Shown: in pieces, positions 32,932 through 41,294 of the stretch
Layout of the letters: each line of letters starts with the position of its first letter
How positions within the stretch are numbered: position 1 is the first letter of the stretch
Assembly (NCBI RefSeq): GCF_052055485.1
Contig: NZ_CP197171.1
Location: forward strand, 2,480,001-2,544,000
Source of the DNA: Amphibacillus sp052055485
GTDB taxonomy: Bacteria > Bacillota > Bacilli > Bacillales > Amphibacillaceae
DNA: 64,000 nucleotides
Direction: 5' to 3'
Position numbers and translations under genes: made by a program
Notes under the pieces: generated by a model
The model's database searches: none
The model's input: only the letters and a program-made list of their open reading frames with translations
Told to the model about the DNA's origin: nothing

Positions 32932-33984
32932 ATGGAAAACACAGTAGCAATTTTAGAAAAACCGGGGAAAATGGTTATTAAGGACACAGAAGTTCCTACA
33001 CCTAAGGTAAATGAAGTGCTGATCAAAGTAGCTTATGTAGGGATTTGTGGTTCAGATGTACATGGTTTCCAACATGGACCGTACATTCCGCCAAAAGATC
33101 CAAATCAAACGATAGGATTAGGGCATGAGATTTCTGGAGTTGTTGAAAGGGTTGGCGAAGAGGTTACTAAATTCAAAAAAGGTGATCGAGTCTGTATTGA
33201 ACCAGGCATTCCTTGCTATAAATGTGAATTTTGTTTAGAAGGACATTATAATGTTTGTCCAGATGTCGATTTCATGGCAACACAACCTAATTATAAAGGA
33301 GCCTTAACAAACTACTTAACCCATCCAGAAGATATGACCTTCCATTTGCCAGATCAGATGTCTTTAGTAGAAGGAGCTTTAGTTGAACCAGCAGCTGTAG
33401 GTGTGCATGCGGTAGAAATGGCAGGTGATTTACTGGGTAAAAAAGTAGCTATTTTAGGATCTGGCTGTATCGGCCTCATGGCTATTCAAGCTGCTAGATT
33501 GAAAGGAGCTGCTGAAATCGTTGTGATCGATGTTTTGCAAAACCGTTTAGAAATGGCTGAAAAATTAGGAGCAACAGCTACTTTTGATGGAAGAGATGAA
33601 TCTTTAGTTGAGAAAATTAAAGAGGTTGTTAGTGAATATGGAGCTGATGTCGTATTTGAAACGGCTGGAGCAATCGCAACCGCTAAAATGGCTCTTCAAA
33701 TAGTTAAACGCAGAGGAAAAATTATGATCGCAGGAACTATTCCTGGAGATACCCCCGTTGACTTTTTAAAAATTAATCGAGAAGTATCTATTCAAACCGT
33801 ATTTCGTTATGCCAATGATTATCCTAAAACAATCAGTATGATTGCAAAAGGCGGATTTGATGTCGAAGGAATGGCAGATAAATATTTTGATTATGAAGAT
33901 ACCCAAGAGGCATTTGAATTTTCGGTGAATCATAAACAAGATTTAATTAAAGGAGTAATTCGTGTAGGAAAAGATATGAAATAG
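32932..33984 (+). CDS. Zinc-dependent polyol dehydrogenase (sorbitol/xylitol type)
   Basis: A 350-residue dehydrogenase with catalytic zinc motifs ICGSDVHGFQHG near residue 38 and GLGHEISGVVERVGEEV near 62. The full structural zinc cluster is CYKCEFCLEGHYNVC (about 91-105). The Rossmann motif is AILGSGCIGLMAIQAARLKG near 172. This pattern is that of sorbitol/xylitol dehydrogenases, which make a ketose with NAD. Its place directly behind an MFS carrier and ahead of a sugar kinase fits oxidation of an imported polyol. Confidence 0.9.
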   Translation: MENTVAILEKPGKMVIKDTEVPTPKVNEVLIKVAYVGICGSDVHGFQHGPYIPPKDPNQTIGLGHEISGVVERVGEEVTKFKKGDRVCIEPGIPCYKCEFCLEGHYNVCPDVDFMATQPNYKGALTNYLTHPEDMTFHLPDQMSLVEGALVEPAAVGVHAVEMAGDLLGKKVAILGSGCIGLMAIQAARLKGAAEIVVIDVLQNRLEMAEKLGATATFDGRDESLVEKIKEVVSEYGADVVFETAGAIATAKMALQIVKRRGKIMIAGTIPGDTPVDFLKINREVSIQTVFRYANDYPKTISMIAKGGFDVEGMADKYFDYEDTQEAFEFSVNHKQDLIKGVIRVGKDMK

Positions 33985-34002
33985 AGAAAGAGTGGTTATA
34001 GA

Positions 34003-34956
34003 ATGACAAAAGTTGATGTAATTTGTGTAGGAGCAGCGATAGTAGATATTCCTTTATATCCGGTAGGTGAATTTATTTTTGATCATGTGTCTTACCCCCT
34101 AGACGATATTTCAATGAAAATTGGCGGAGATGCGATCAACGAAGCGACCATCATCACACGTTTAGGTAATAAAGTATCCCTTATGAGTGCTGTTGGAAAT
34201 GATGGCGCAGGCTTATTCATTCAAGAATTCGCCAAAAATAATGGAATTATCACCGATGATTTAAAAGTAGATCAAGCCTTAACAACCTCTTTAAATGTTG
34301 GTTTAGTACGTGAAGATGGTGAGCGGACTTTTGTAACAAATAAGAAGGGTAGTTTATGGAAGATGAGCTTAGATTCTATTAATCTTAAAAATATAAAAGA
34401 TGCTAAAATTTTATCTCTAGCAAGTATTTTCAATAATCCTTTGCTTGATAATGATGCACTCACCACAATATTCAAAAAGGCAAAAGCAGAAAAGATGATT
34501 ATTTGTGCAGATATGGTAAAAAGCCGTTTAGGTGAAGGATTATCAGATATTTCTGAAGCCCTTTCTTATGTTGATTATTTCTTCCCTAATTATGAAGAAG
34601 CTGCAGAAATAACGGGTGAGTATGACATAGATACTATTGCTAATGTCTTCTTAGAACTAGGAGTTAAGAACATTATTATTAAGACTGGAAAAGAAGGTTG
34701 CTATATTAAAAATTCAGAGATGGCCAAAGTTGTACCCGCTTTCAAAAAAGATCCTTCAGTAAAGATAGATACAATCGGTGCAGGCGATAATTTTGCTTCA
34801 GGCTTTATAGCTGAATTGTTGAACGACAAATCATTTGAAGAGTGTGCTTATTTTGGAAATGCCGTAGCTGCAGTATCTATTGAATCTTTAGGAGCAACAA
34901 CAGGAGTCAAAAGCAGGGGACAAGTAGATAAAATGATTGAAGAATACAACAAGTAA
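34003..34956 (+). CDS. PfkB-family carbohydrate kinase
   Basis: A 317-residue ribokinase-like kinase. The N-terminal GGDAINEATIITRLG near residue 40 binds sugar. The C-terminal signature DTIGAGDNFASGFIAEL near residue 252 holds the catalytic Asp and the anion hole. YFPNYEEAAEITG near 190 is also typical. It should phosphorylate the ketose made by the upstream dehydrogenase. The genes before and after are only 18 bp and 14 bp away. The exact sugar is not decidable. Confidence 0.92.
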   Translation: MTKVDVICVGAAIVDIPLYPVGEFIFDHVSYPLDDISMKIGGDAINEATIITRLGNKVSLMSAVGNDGAGLFIQEFAKNNGIITDDLKVDQALTTSLNVGLVREDGERTFVTNKKGSLWKMSLDSINLKNIKDAKILSLASIFNNPLLDNDALTTIFKKAKAEKMIICADMVKSRLGEGLSDISEALSYVDYFFPNYEEAAEITGEYDIDTIANVFLELGVKNIIIKTGKEGCYIKNSEMAKVVPAFKKDPSVKIDTIGAGDNFASGFIAELLNDKSFEECAYFGNAVAAVSIESLGATTGVKSRGQVDKMIEEYNK

Positions 34957-34970
34957 AGGTGGAGAATTTA

Positions 34971-35954
34971 TTGAGTAAGAGGATGAAGTTAGGTCAATCA
35001 GATGTAGAAGTATCACGTATTGGATTAGGAACTTGGGCGATTGGAGGCGGTCCAGCTTTTGAAAATAGTGATAATGAAACAGCTTCCATCACAACGATTC
35101 AGCATGCATTGGATCTAGGAATTAATTTTCTAGATACCGCACCTGCATATAATTTTGGTAACAGTGAAAAAATTGTTGGTAAAGCAATTAAAAATCGCCG
35201 TGATGAGTATGTGATTATTACGAAGTTCGGGATTACTTGGGAGAGGGAAGGGAGCTTCTTTAATAAAGTAGGCGATACGAATCTCTACAAGAATCTGTCT
35301 AAAGAGTCGATTCGTTTAGAAATCGAATCTAGTTTTGAAAGACTGCAAACGGATTACATTGATGTTTATATGTCACATTGGCAATCCGTAGAACCTCATT
35401 TCACACCCATTTCTGAAACGATGGAAGTATTGAATGAGTTGAAAGCAGAAGGAAAGATAGGTGCGATTGGGGCTGCAAATGTGAGTGTAAATGAAGTCAA
35501 AGAATATTTAAAATATGGTCAATTAGATATTGTGCAAGCAAAATATAGTATTCTAGATTGTCAAGTAGAAGAAGAACTGCTGCCACTATGTAAAGAACAT
35601 GGGATCACTTTGCAAGCTTATTCTCCTTTAGAAATGGGAATCTTGACAGGAACCATTGATAAAGACTATGTGGCACCAAAGGGTACCGCTAGATACGGGA
35701 AAAAATGGTTTGAACCAAAAAATCTAGCCAATGTTGTAGACATGTTAGAAAAATGGAAACCATTGTGTGAAAAATATCAATGTAGTATTGCTAATCTTGG
35801 CATTGCTTGGATTTTGGCACAAGGAGATAATGTAAACGTACTAAGCGGTTCAACGACTCCTGAAGAATTAGATGAAAATAGTAAAGCACTGGATATTCAG
35901 TTATCAATGAAAGATGCAATTTACATGCGTAAACTCGCTGAAGAGATTTCTTGA
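34971..35954 (+). CDS. Aldo/keto reductase
   Basis: A 327-residue NADPH-type oxidoreductase with a TIM-barrel fold. The catalytic tetrad is visible: Asp and Tyr in FLDTAPAYNFGNSEKIVG (about residues 52-57), Lys in VIITKFG near 85, His in YMSHWQS near 125. The end of the barrel shows AWILAQGDNVNVLSGSTTPEEL. The best start is a TTG at 34971 with AGGTGGAG at 6 nt; a GTG at 34959 lies in the ribosome binding site, and an ATG at 34983 is also possible. It lies between the kinase and the epimerase genes. Confidence 0.88.
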   Translation: MSKRMKLGQSDVEVSRIGLGTWAIGGGPAFENSDNETASITTIQHALDLGINFLDTAPAYNFGNSEKIVGKAIKNRRDEYVIITKFGITWEREGSFFNKVGDTNLYKNLSKESIRLEIESSFERLQTDYIDVYMSHWQSVEPHFTPISETMEVLNELKAEGKIGAIGAANVSVNEVKEYLKYGQLDIVQAKYSILDCQVEEELLPLCKEHGITLQAYSPLEMGILTGTIDKDYVAPKGTARYGKKWFEPKNLANVVDMLEKWKPLCEKYQCSIANLGIAWILAQGDNVNVLSGSTTPEELDENSKALDIQLSMKDAIYMRKLAEEIS

Positions 35955-35967
35955 AAGGGAGGTAAAA

Positions 35968-36660
35968 ATGGATAGAAAATTAAAAGTAGCACCATCAATG
36001 GGTTGTTGTGATTTGCTGAATTTAAAGAAACAAGTGGAGTTTATTGATCAACGTGCTGATTATCTGCATATGGATATCAAAGATGGGTATTACGTCAGAA
36101 CATTTGGTATCGGTCCTGATTTTATGAATGCGATCAAAGAAATTGTTAATAAACCGATGGATGCTCATTTAATGGTACAAAGACCTTGGGACTATTTAGA
36201 ACCTTGTGCTGCAGCTGGTGCTACCTATATTACGCCACACACTGACGTAATAGAAAATGTTGCTCTAGTGACCATTAATCGAATTAAAGAATTAGGCTGT
36301 AAAGCTGGAGTTGCATTGAATCCAGCGACTCCTTTGGAAAGCATTCGCTACTACCTTCCATATCTTGATAAAGTAACGATCATGCTTGTCGATGCAGGAA
36401 TTGCGGGTCAAGCCGTCATACCGGAAATGTATGAAAAAATCCGTACACTAGCAAAATGGAGAGCAGAGCTGGATTTGGACTTCCTGATTGAAGCAGACGA
36501 ATCAATGAATAAAGATTTGTATGGAGAATTATATCAGGCGGGGGCTGATATTGTTGTGCTAGGACCTCCAGCATTATGGAACAAACATGAAAATCTCGAA
36601 CAAGCATGGGAAACCATGGAGAATGAATTGAAAAATGAAACCAAAAATATAACAGTTTAG
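35968..36660 (+). CDS. AlsE-like ribulose-phosphate/allulose-6-phosphate 3-epimerase
   Basis: A 230-residue TIM-barrel epimerase of the Rpe family. APSMGCCDLLNLKKQVEFID is close to E. coli AlsE's N-terminus. HMDIKDGYYVRTFGIGP near residue 33 has the metal and catalytic positions; the second His is in TPHTD. LIEADESMNKDLY near 172 keeps the catalytic Asp, though VDG-type glycine is replaced by Glu. It would interconvert ketose-6-phosphate epimers, such as allulose-6-P and fructose-6-P. GGGAGG precedes the ATG. It is the last gene of the operon. Confidence 0.85.
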   Translation: MDRKLKVAPSMGCCDLLNLKKQVEFIDQRADYLHMDIKDGYYVRTFGIGPDFMNAIKEIVNKPMDAHLMVQRPWDYLEPCAAAGATYITPHTDVIENVALVTINRIKELGCKAGVALNPATPLESIRYYLPYLDKVTIMLVDAGIAGQAVIPEMYEKIRTLAKWRAELDLDFLIEADESMNKDLYGELYQAGADIVVLGPPALWNKHENLEQAWETMENELKNETKNITV

Positions 36661-36696
36661 TAGATTTGCTCTACTAACACCTATCGCAAAGTATGG

Positions 36697-36810
36697 GGAC
36701 ATTGACGACACGGAATAGACCGCTAGATTTATTTTCTGACATTCATAAATAGTATGTTTGAAAATAAAGAATAGAGGTGCTTTCTCTGGCTCAATGTCCT
36801 TTTTTTTTGT
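36697..36810 (+). terminator. Long-loop terminator after the epimerase operon
   Basis: GGACATTGA (36697-36705) pairs with TCAATGTCC (36791-36799), followed directly by nine T. The 85-nt loop contains degenerate sequences like the 52-bp hairpin unit (GAATAGACCGCTAGATTT; GAATAGAGGTGC). The T-run makes termination likely; the unusual loop is worth noting. Confidence 0.55.
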
Positions 36811-36827
36811 GTAATGAGAACAGGAAG

Positions 36828-36915
36828 AAAAGGTCTAAGGTGATGGGTGTTAGACCCCTACGGGTATCTAATGGTTACTGATAAAAACCTTAGATACTAA
36901 AGAGAACCTTTTTTT
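36828..36915 (+). ncRNA. Candidate structured RNA with alternative stems
   Basis: GGTCTAA (36832-36838) can pair with TTAGACC (36850-36856). GTATCTAA (36864-36871) pairs with TTAGATAC (36890-36897), extended by GGTT/AACC. But TCTAAGG (36834-36840) can instead pair with CCTTAGA (36888-36894), and AAAAGGT with ACCTTTT (36907-36913). A T-run ends the structure. Mutually exclusive stems before a T-run look like an attenuator, but no gene starts for 550 bp. Confidence 0.35.
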
Positions 36916-37070
36916 GCTCTATAAAATTCATTTGAAACATTAAACAATCATCTCACATCACTCCTCTCCCCCCACGCAAGACTTTCCAATCGTGTCAATT
37001 TACAATTCACAGCATAAAAATTAAAGCTCATATGGTCAATCTCAACAAAATTAAAAGATAATATTTTTTT

Positions 37071-37299
37071 ATTTATCACAGATAATCGTCTGTAAAACTC
37101 GGGGCAATATTTGGGGTTGCGATGACTCGTCCCACCGAAAGGACTTGGGACTGGGGCTCAGAATAAGTAAGACACTTATTCTTGCGATGCAAATACTTCG
37201 TAGCTTTTCTTTGTGCGATGACTCGTCCCACCGAAAAGCCTTGCATGACCTACATCCTGTAGGCATAACTCCCAGTGAATGAAGCTTTGCTTTATCATT
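37071..37299 (+). repeat. Dispersed R repeat, copy R4
   Basis: It starts TTTATCACAGATAATCGTCTGTAAAACTCG in the form of R1/R2, then has three CGTCCCACCGAAA units, the hairpin CCTACATCCTGTAGG and an end AAGCTTTGCTTTATC. It has the same orientation as R1 and R2 but lacks their palindrome half. The rest of 36916-37070 and 37300-37400 shows nothing clear. Confidence 0.75.
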
Positions 37300-37465
37300 T
37301 GGCTATTACATAGATAGAAATGAATGCTTTCTACACACTAAAAGTATATTTTAATAAGAGAGGGTAAGCCCAATCTATGTAGATTAGCTGATCATAAAAT
37401 GTGCCTAAACGTTGTTGTACCAACGTTGTGAGCGGTATACAATAAAGTTGAGAGGTGGGTATAAC

Positions 37466-39517
37466 ATGATAGATACACGCTCGATCCAATTCGTTAAAGA
37501 AGTGATGAAGCATGAACAGATTACAAGACAGGAATTGATGCAGCAATTAAAGTTATCCGATCGGCAACTGATGTATGATTTTGAGAAAGTGAATGGAATG
37601 TTAGAAAGATTCAAAATTCCAAAGTTAAAACTAAATGGTCAGTACTTTCGAATTTCTGAGGAAACTAAAGAGGTTTTGCAGGATAAATTATACTCGGATA
37701 TAAACATAAGCCAATTTAACTTTTCAGAAGACAATCGTCCTTACATGATTTATCTATATGTCTATATTCGAAATGAGCCTGTATCTAATTATCATTTTCA
37801 ATCTTTATTCAAGGTGAGTAAGAACACAGCGTTAAATGATGTACGTAGGTTAAAGGAATATTGTAAGAATAGGGGGCTCATCTTCACATATAACAGAAAT
37901 ATTGGTTATTGTATTGAGGGTAATCCGATGGAAAAGCGAAGAATGGTGATCTCGTGTATTCATCAATTACTAAGTCAATCCATGGGCGATGAATTAATTA
38001 TTTATATTTTGAGAACATGGAATCAGGCAGAATACTTGGATCGAACAAAACAAGTTATGGAAGATTGGTTGGCAAACCATGGGGTGCAATTAGTTAAAAC
38101 GAGAAAGATTGAACTAATTTATTATTTTACATTTTTTCAATTAAGGGAAAAAGAAGTACTATCCTTTTCAGAAAAGGATAAAAAACTGTTGGAAAGGCAG
38201 TCACTATTTCAGAGCGTGGGAGCCCTCTCAAACCAATTATTTGGAGACGTAAGAATAGTGAATGAAATTTATTTTGATACGATTTTGCTGCTAACGGCAA
38301 CCGATCATATTCACCGAATAGATAATCCGGAGTTACTAGAATTATCTGAGCAAATTATTGAGGAATTTGAGAAAAATACGCTGTTTCCAGTGAAGAATAA
38401 GCAGCTCTTGAAGGAAAGTTTATTTAATCATTTAGTACCAGCTTACTTTCGGATTTTGTTTGAAATTCCCTTTTATAATCCACTATCAGCAACGATCCAA
38501 CAAGAGTATCCTGAACTTTTCCAATTTGTAAAACGTTCTTTAACACCATTGGTAAGTTGGACAAAAAAAGAAATTAGTGATGATGAAATTGGCTTTTTCA
38601 CCATGCATTTTGGTAGTCTTATTGATCGCCAAAATATGACAGAGGCTGATCGGATGACGGGCTTGATTGTTTGTGCAAATGGTATTAGTTCATCGATGAT
38701 GCTGGCTTCTCAGTTGAAGGAAATGTTTCCGGAAATCTACTTTTCAGAAGTATATAATGGCGATCAATTTGTTGATATACCAGAACAAAATTACGATCTC
38801 GTATTTTCCACTATTCCAGTGAAATCTTCTAAGCCTATATTTATCGTTAAGCCCCTATTAACTCAGGTCGAGAAGAAGCATTTATTTCAATCGGTTTATA
38901 AATATTTCCCCAACTTGTCAAACCATACAAAGCATATGATGATTGACGAGATAATGATCGTAGTAAAAAAACATGCGACGGTTAAGGATGAAGGAAAACT
39001 TTATGCAAATCTTGTTCAATTACTTTATATGACAAACAAGCAGAAAGAGGTGTATAAACCTATGTTATCCGAATTATTAACCGACGACATGATTCAATTG
39101 ACCGACGAAGAGTTAGATTGGGAGGAAGCGATTCGTAAAGCTTCAATCCCTTTGCTTAAGCAAAATATGATTAAAAGTTCTTATGTGGAAGCAATGATCA
39201 ATAATGTGAAAAAATTAGGGGCTTATATCCATATTGGAAAAGGGGTAGGCATCCCACATGCTAGACCAGAAAATGGTGTGAATAAATTAGGGATGTCATT
39301 GCTGAAGATGAAAAAACCAACTGCTTTATTAGGAAAGACAGACCATCAAATTGATTTATTCATTTGTTTAGCTGCAGTGGATAATGAAGCTCATCTAAAG
39401 GCGTTAGCTCAATTGACTAAAATATTAGGAAATGCTTCATTAATCAAACGCTTGAAAGAAGCAGGTTCGATAAATGAAATTAAATCCATTATTCATGAGG
39501 GGGAAAAGGTATTATGA
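37466..39517 (+). CDS. PRD-containing regulator with EIIB and EIIA domains
   Basis: A 683-residue BglG/MtlR-type regulator. N-terminal HTHs (ITRQELMQQLKLSDRQLMYD near residue 20 and VSKNTALNDVRRLKEYC near 115) are followed by PRD1 and PRD2 (about 190-410). An EIIB-like domain keeps its cysteine (IVCANGISSSMMLASQL near 415). A C-terminal EIIA domain (about 540-683) has the His in GKGVGIPHARPEN. No separate EIIA gene is present in the operon, so this domain may also supply phosphate to the EIIB next door. The ATG at 37466 follows GAGGTGGG. It overlaps the EIIB gene by 4 bp. Confidence 0.88.
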   Translation: MIDTRSIQFVKEVMKHEQITRQELMQQLKLSDRQLMYDFEKVNGMLERFKIPKLKLNGQYFRISEETKEVLQDKLYSDINISQFNFSEDNRPYMIYLYVYIRNEPVSNYHFQSLFKVSKNTALNDVRRLKEYCKNRGLIFTYNRNIGYCIEGNPMEKRRMVISCIHQLLSQSMGDELIIYILRTWNQAEYLDRTKQVMEDWLANHGVQLVKTRKIELIYYFTFFQLREKEVLSFSEKDKKLLERQSLFQSVGALSNQLFGDVRIVNEIYFDTILLLTATDHIHRIDNPELLELSEQIIEEFEKNTLFPVKNKQLLKESLFNHLVPAYFRILFEIPFYNPLSATIQQEYPELFQFVKRSLTPLVSWTKKEISDDEIGFFTMHFGSLIDRQNMTEADRMTGLIVCANGISSSMMLASQLKEMFPEIYFSEVYNGDQFVDIPEQNYDLVFSTIPVKSSKPIFIVKPLLTQVEKKHLFQSVYKYFPNLSNHTKHMMIDEIMIVVKKHATVKDEGKLYANLVQLLYMTNKQKEVYKPMLSELLTDDMIQLTDEELDWEEAIRKASIPLLKQNMIKSSYVEAMINNVKKLGAYIHIGKGVGIPHARPENGVNKLGMSLLKMKKPTALLGKTDHQIDLFICLAAVDNEAHLKALAQLTKILGNASLIKRLKEAGSINEIKSIIHEGEKVL

Positions 39518-39795
39518 AAATCTTAACAGTATGTGGGACGGGATTAGGTACAAGTTTTATGGTCGAGATGAATATTATTCAGATTCTTCAAGAATTAGGG
39601 GTGGAAGGTGTAGAAGTTGCTCACTCGGACTTAAGTTCTGCAACGCCTGGAGATGCCGATGTTTTTTTCTTAGCCAAAGATATTGCTGACGGTGGTAGTC
39701 ATTTAGGGGAGGTTGTGATTTTAGAGAATATTATTGATATGGATGAACTTGGTGAGAAAGTGAAGAGCATGCTGCAAGAAAAAGGCTATTTATAA
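39514..39795 (+). CDS. PTS EIIB component, ascorbate (UlaB/SgcB-like) type
   Basis: A 93-residue EIIB with the phospho-cysteine at residue 7 in ILTVCGTGLGTSFMVEMN, a P-loop typical of ascorbate and related PTS systems. It transfers phosphate to the sugar entering through the UlaA-like EIIC encoded 30 bp downstream. Its start overlaps the stop of the regulator gene (ATGA), so it is translationally coupled to the protein that carries the operon's only EIIA domain. Confidence 0.9.
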   Translation: MKILTVCGTGLGTSFMVEMNIIQILQELGVEGVEVAHSDLSSATPGDADVFFLAKDIADGGSHLGEVVILENIIDMDELGEKVKSMLQEKGYL

Positions 39796-39825
39796 TTATA
39801 AACATGATTAAAAGGAGGATTTTTC

Positions 39826-41184
39826 ATGAATACGTTAATCGATATTTTAAGTGAACCGGCAATACTTGTCGCTTTAATTGCTTTAATTGGTTTAATCGCT
39901 CAGAAAAAAAGTGCTGCAGATACAGTAAAAGGAACGACAAAAACTTTTGTCGGTTTCCTAGTTATTGCTGCCGGCGCCGATATTTTGTCTGGCTCGTTAA
40001 CACCATTTGGCGCGATGTTTGAGGAAGCTTTTAATGTATCTGGAGTCGTCCCAAATAATGAGGCAGTTGTGGCTTTAGCTTTAACGGAGTATGGAACAAC
40101 GACAGCTCTGATTATGTTCTTTGGGATGATTGTCAACATACTAATTGCTCGCCTTACTAGATATAAATATATTTTCTTAACGGGACACCATACACTCTAC
40201 TTAGCCTGTATGTTAGCTGTTATTATGGCAGTAGCTGGCTTTAATACATTTGGATTGATTGCAGCTGGTTCGGTTGCGCTAGGGATTGTGATGACTTTAT
40301 CTCCAGCCATATTGCAACCTTTTATGCGTGAATTGATGGGAAATGACAATGTTGCGCTAGGACATTTTAGTGCTGTAGGCTATGCCGCAAGTGGTTTAGT
40401 TGGGAAATTATTCAAGAAAGGCAAAGCTACATCGACAGAAAATATTAAGTTTCCAAACGGTTTAGGTTTTTTACGTGATAGTACAGTTAGTATTGCTTTA
40501 ACAATGGTCGCAATGTATCTGATTGTTGCTTTCTTCGCTGGATCAACTTTTATTGAAGCAGAATTAAGTGGTGGCACCAATTTCCTAATATTTTCTTTTA
40601 TCCAAGCAGGCACGTTTGCAGCCGGAGTAACTGTTATCCTTTCTGGTGTTCGACTTGTGCTAGCTGAAATTGTCCCAGCATTTAAAGGTATTTCAACAAA
40701 ACTAGTACCAAATGCAAAACCGGCATTGGATGTACCGATTATCTTCACTTATGCACCGAATGCTGTATTAATTGGTTTCTTCGTTAGTTTTCTAGGTGGG
40801 ATTGTAAGTATGTTCATGATGATTTTCTTAGGTAGTATTATTATTCTTCCAGGTGTTGTTCCACACTTCTTTACTGGAGCTGCAGCAGGAGTGTTTGGTA
40901 ATGCGACAGGTGGTTTTAAAGGTTCAGTTGCTGGGTCTTTTGTGAATGGTATTATTATTTCTTTCTTACCGGTATTTTTAATGCCAGTACTTGGAGATCT
41001 AGGATTTGCTAATACGACTTTCTCAGATACAGACTTTGGTGTATCAGGTATTTTCTTTGGAAGTCTGGCAAACTATGCCGGACCCATTGCAATCACCATT
41101 AGTTTGATTGTTATTCTTCTGCTTATGATGGTTCCAGGAAAAAAGAAAAATAATCAGCAAGGAAAGACTCAAAAAGTAAGTTAG
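39826..41184 (+). CDS. PTS EIIC component, ascorbate (UlaA-like) type
   Basis: A 452-residue membrane permease with about 11 helices. Family traits include the N-terminal LSEPAILVALIALIGLIAQKK, the ATVKGTTKT-like segment (ADTVKGTTKTFVGFL), FLTGHHTLYLACMLAV near residue 118, and GVVPHFFTGAAAGVFGNATGG near 345. UlaA relatives carry L-ascorbate or other acid sugars and pentitols. With a transketolase directly behind it, the product probably feeds the pentose phosphate pool. AAAGGAGG precedes the ATG. Confidence 0.92.
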   Translation: MNTLIDILSEPAILVALIALIGLIAQKKSAADTVKGTTKTFVGFLVIAAGADILSGSLTPFGAMFEEAFNVSGVVPNNEAVVALALTEYGTTTALIMFFGMIVNILIARLTRYKYIFLTGHHTLYLACMLAVIMAVAGFNTFGLIAAGSVALGIVMTLSPAILQPFMRELMGNDNVALGHFSAVGYAASGLVGKLFKKGKATSTENIKFPNGLGFLRDSTVSIALTMVAMYLIVAFFAGSTFIEAELSGGTNFLIFSFIQAGTFAAGVTVILSGVRLVLAEIVPAFKGISTKLVPNAKPALDVPIIFTYAPNAVLIGFFVSFLGGIVSMFMMIFLGSIIILPGVVPHFFTGAAAGVFGNATGGFKGSVAGSFVNGIIISFLPVFLMPVLGDLGFANTTFSDTDFGVSGIFFGSLANYAGPIAITISLIVILLLMMVPGKKKNNQQGKTQKVS

Positions 41185-41294
41185 AGAGATTAATATTGAT
41201 TTCAAGTGGATATAATCGAGGGGCTATATGCACTTGTTCCATTACATTATAAATAGAGTTCTATAACTCATCATCATTATGGAGGTAGTTTTTT

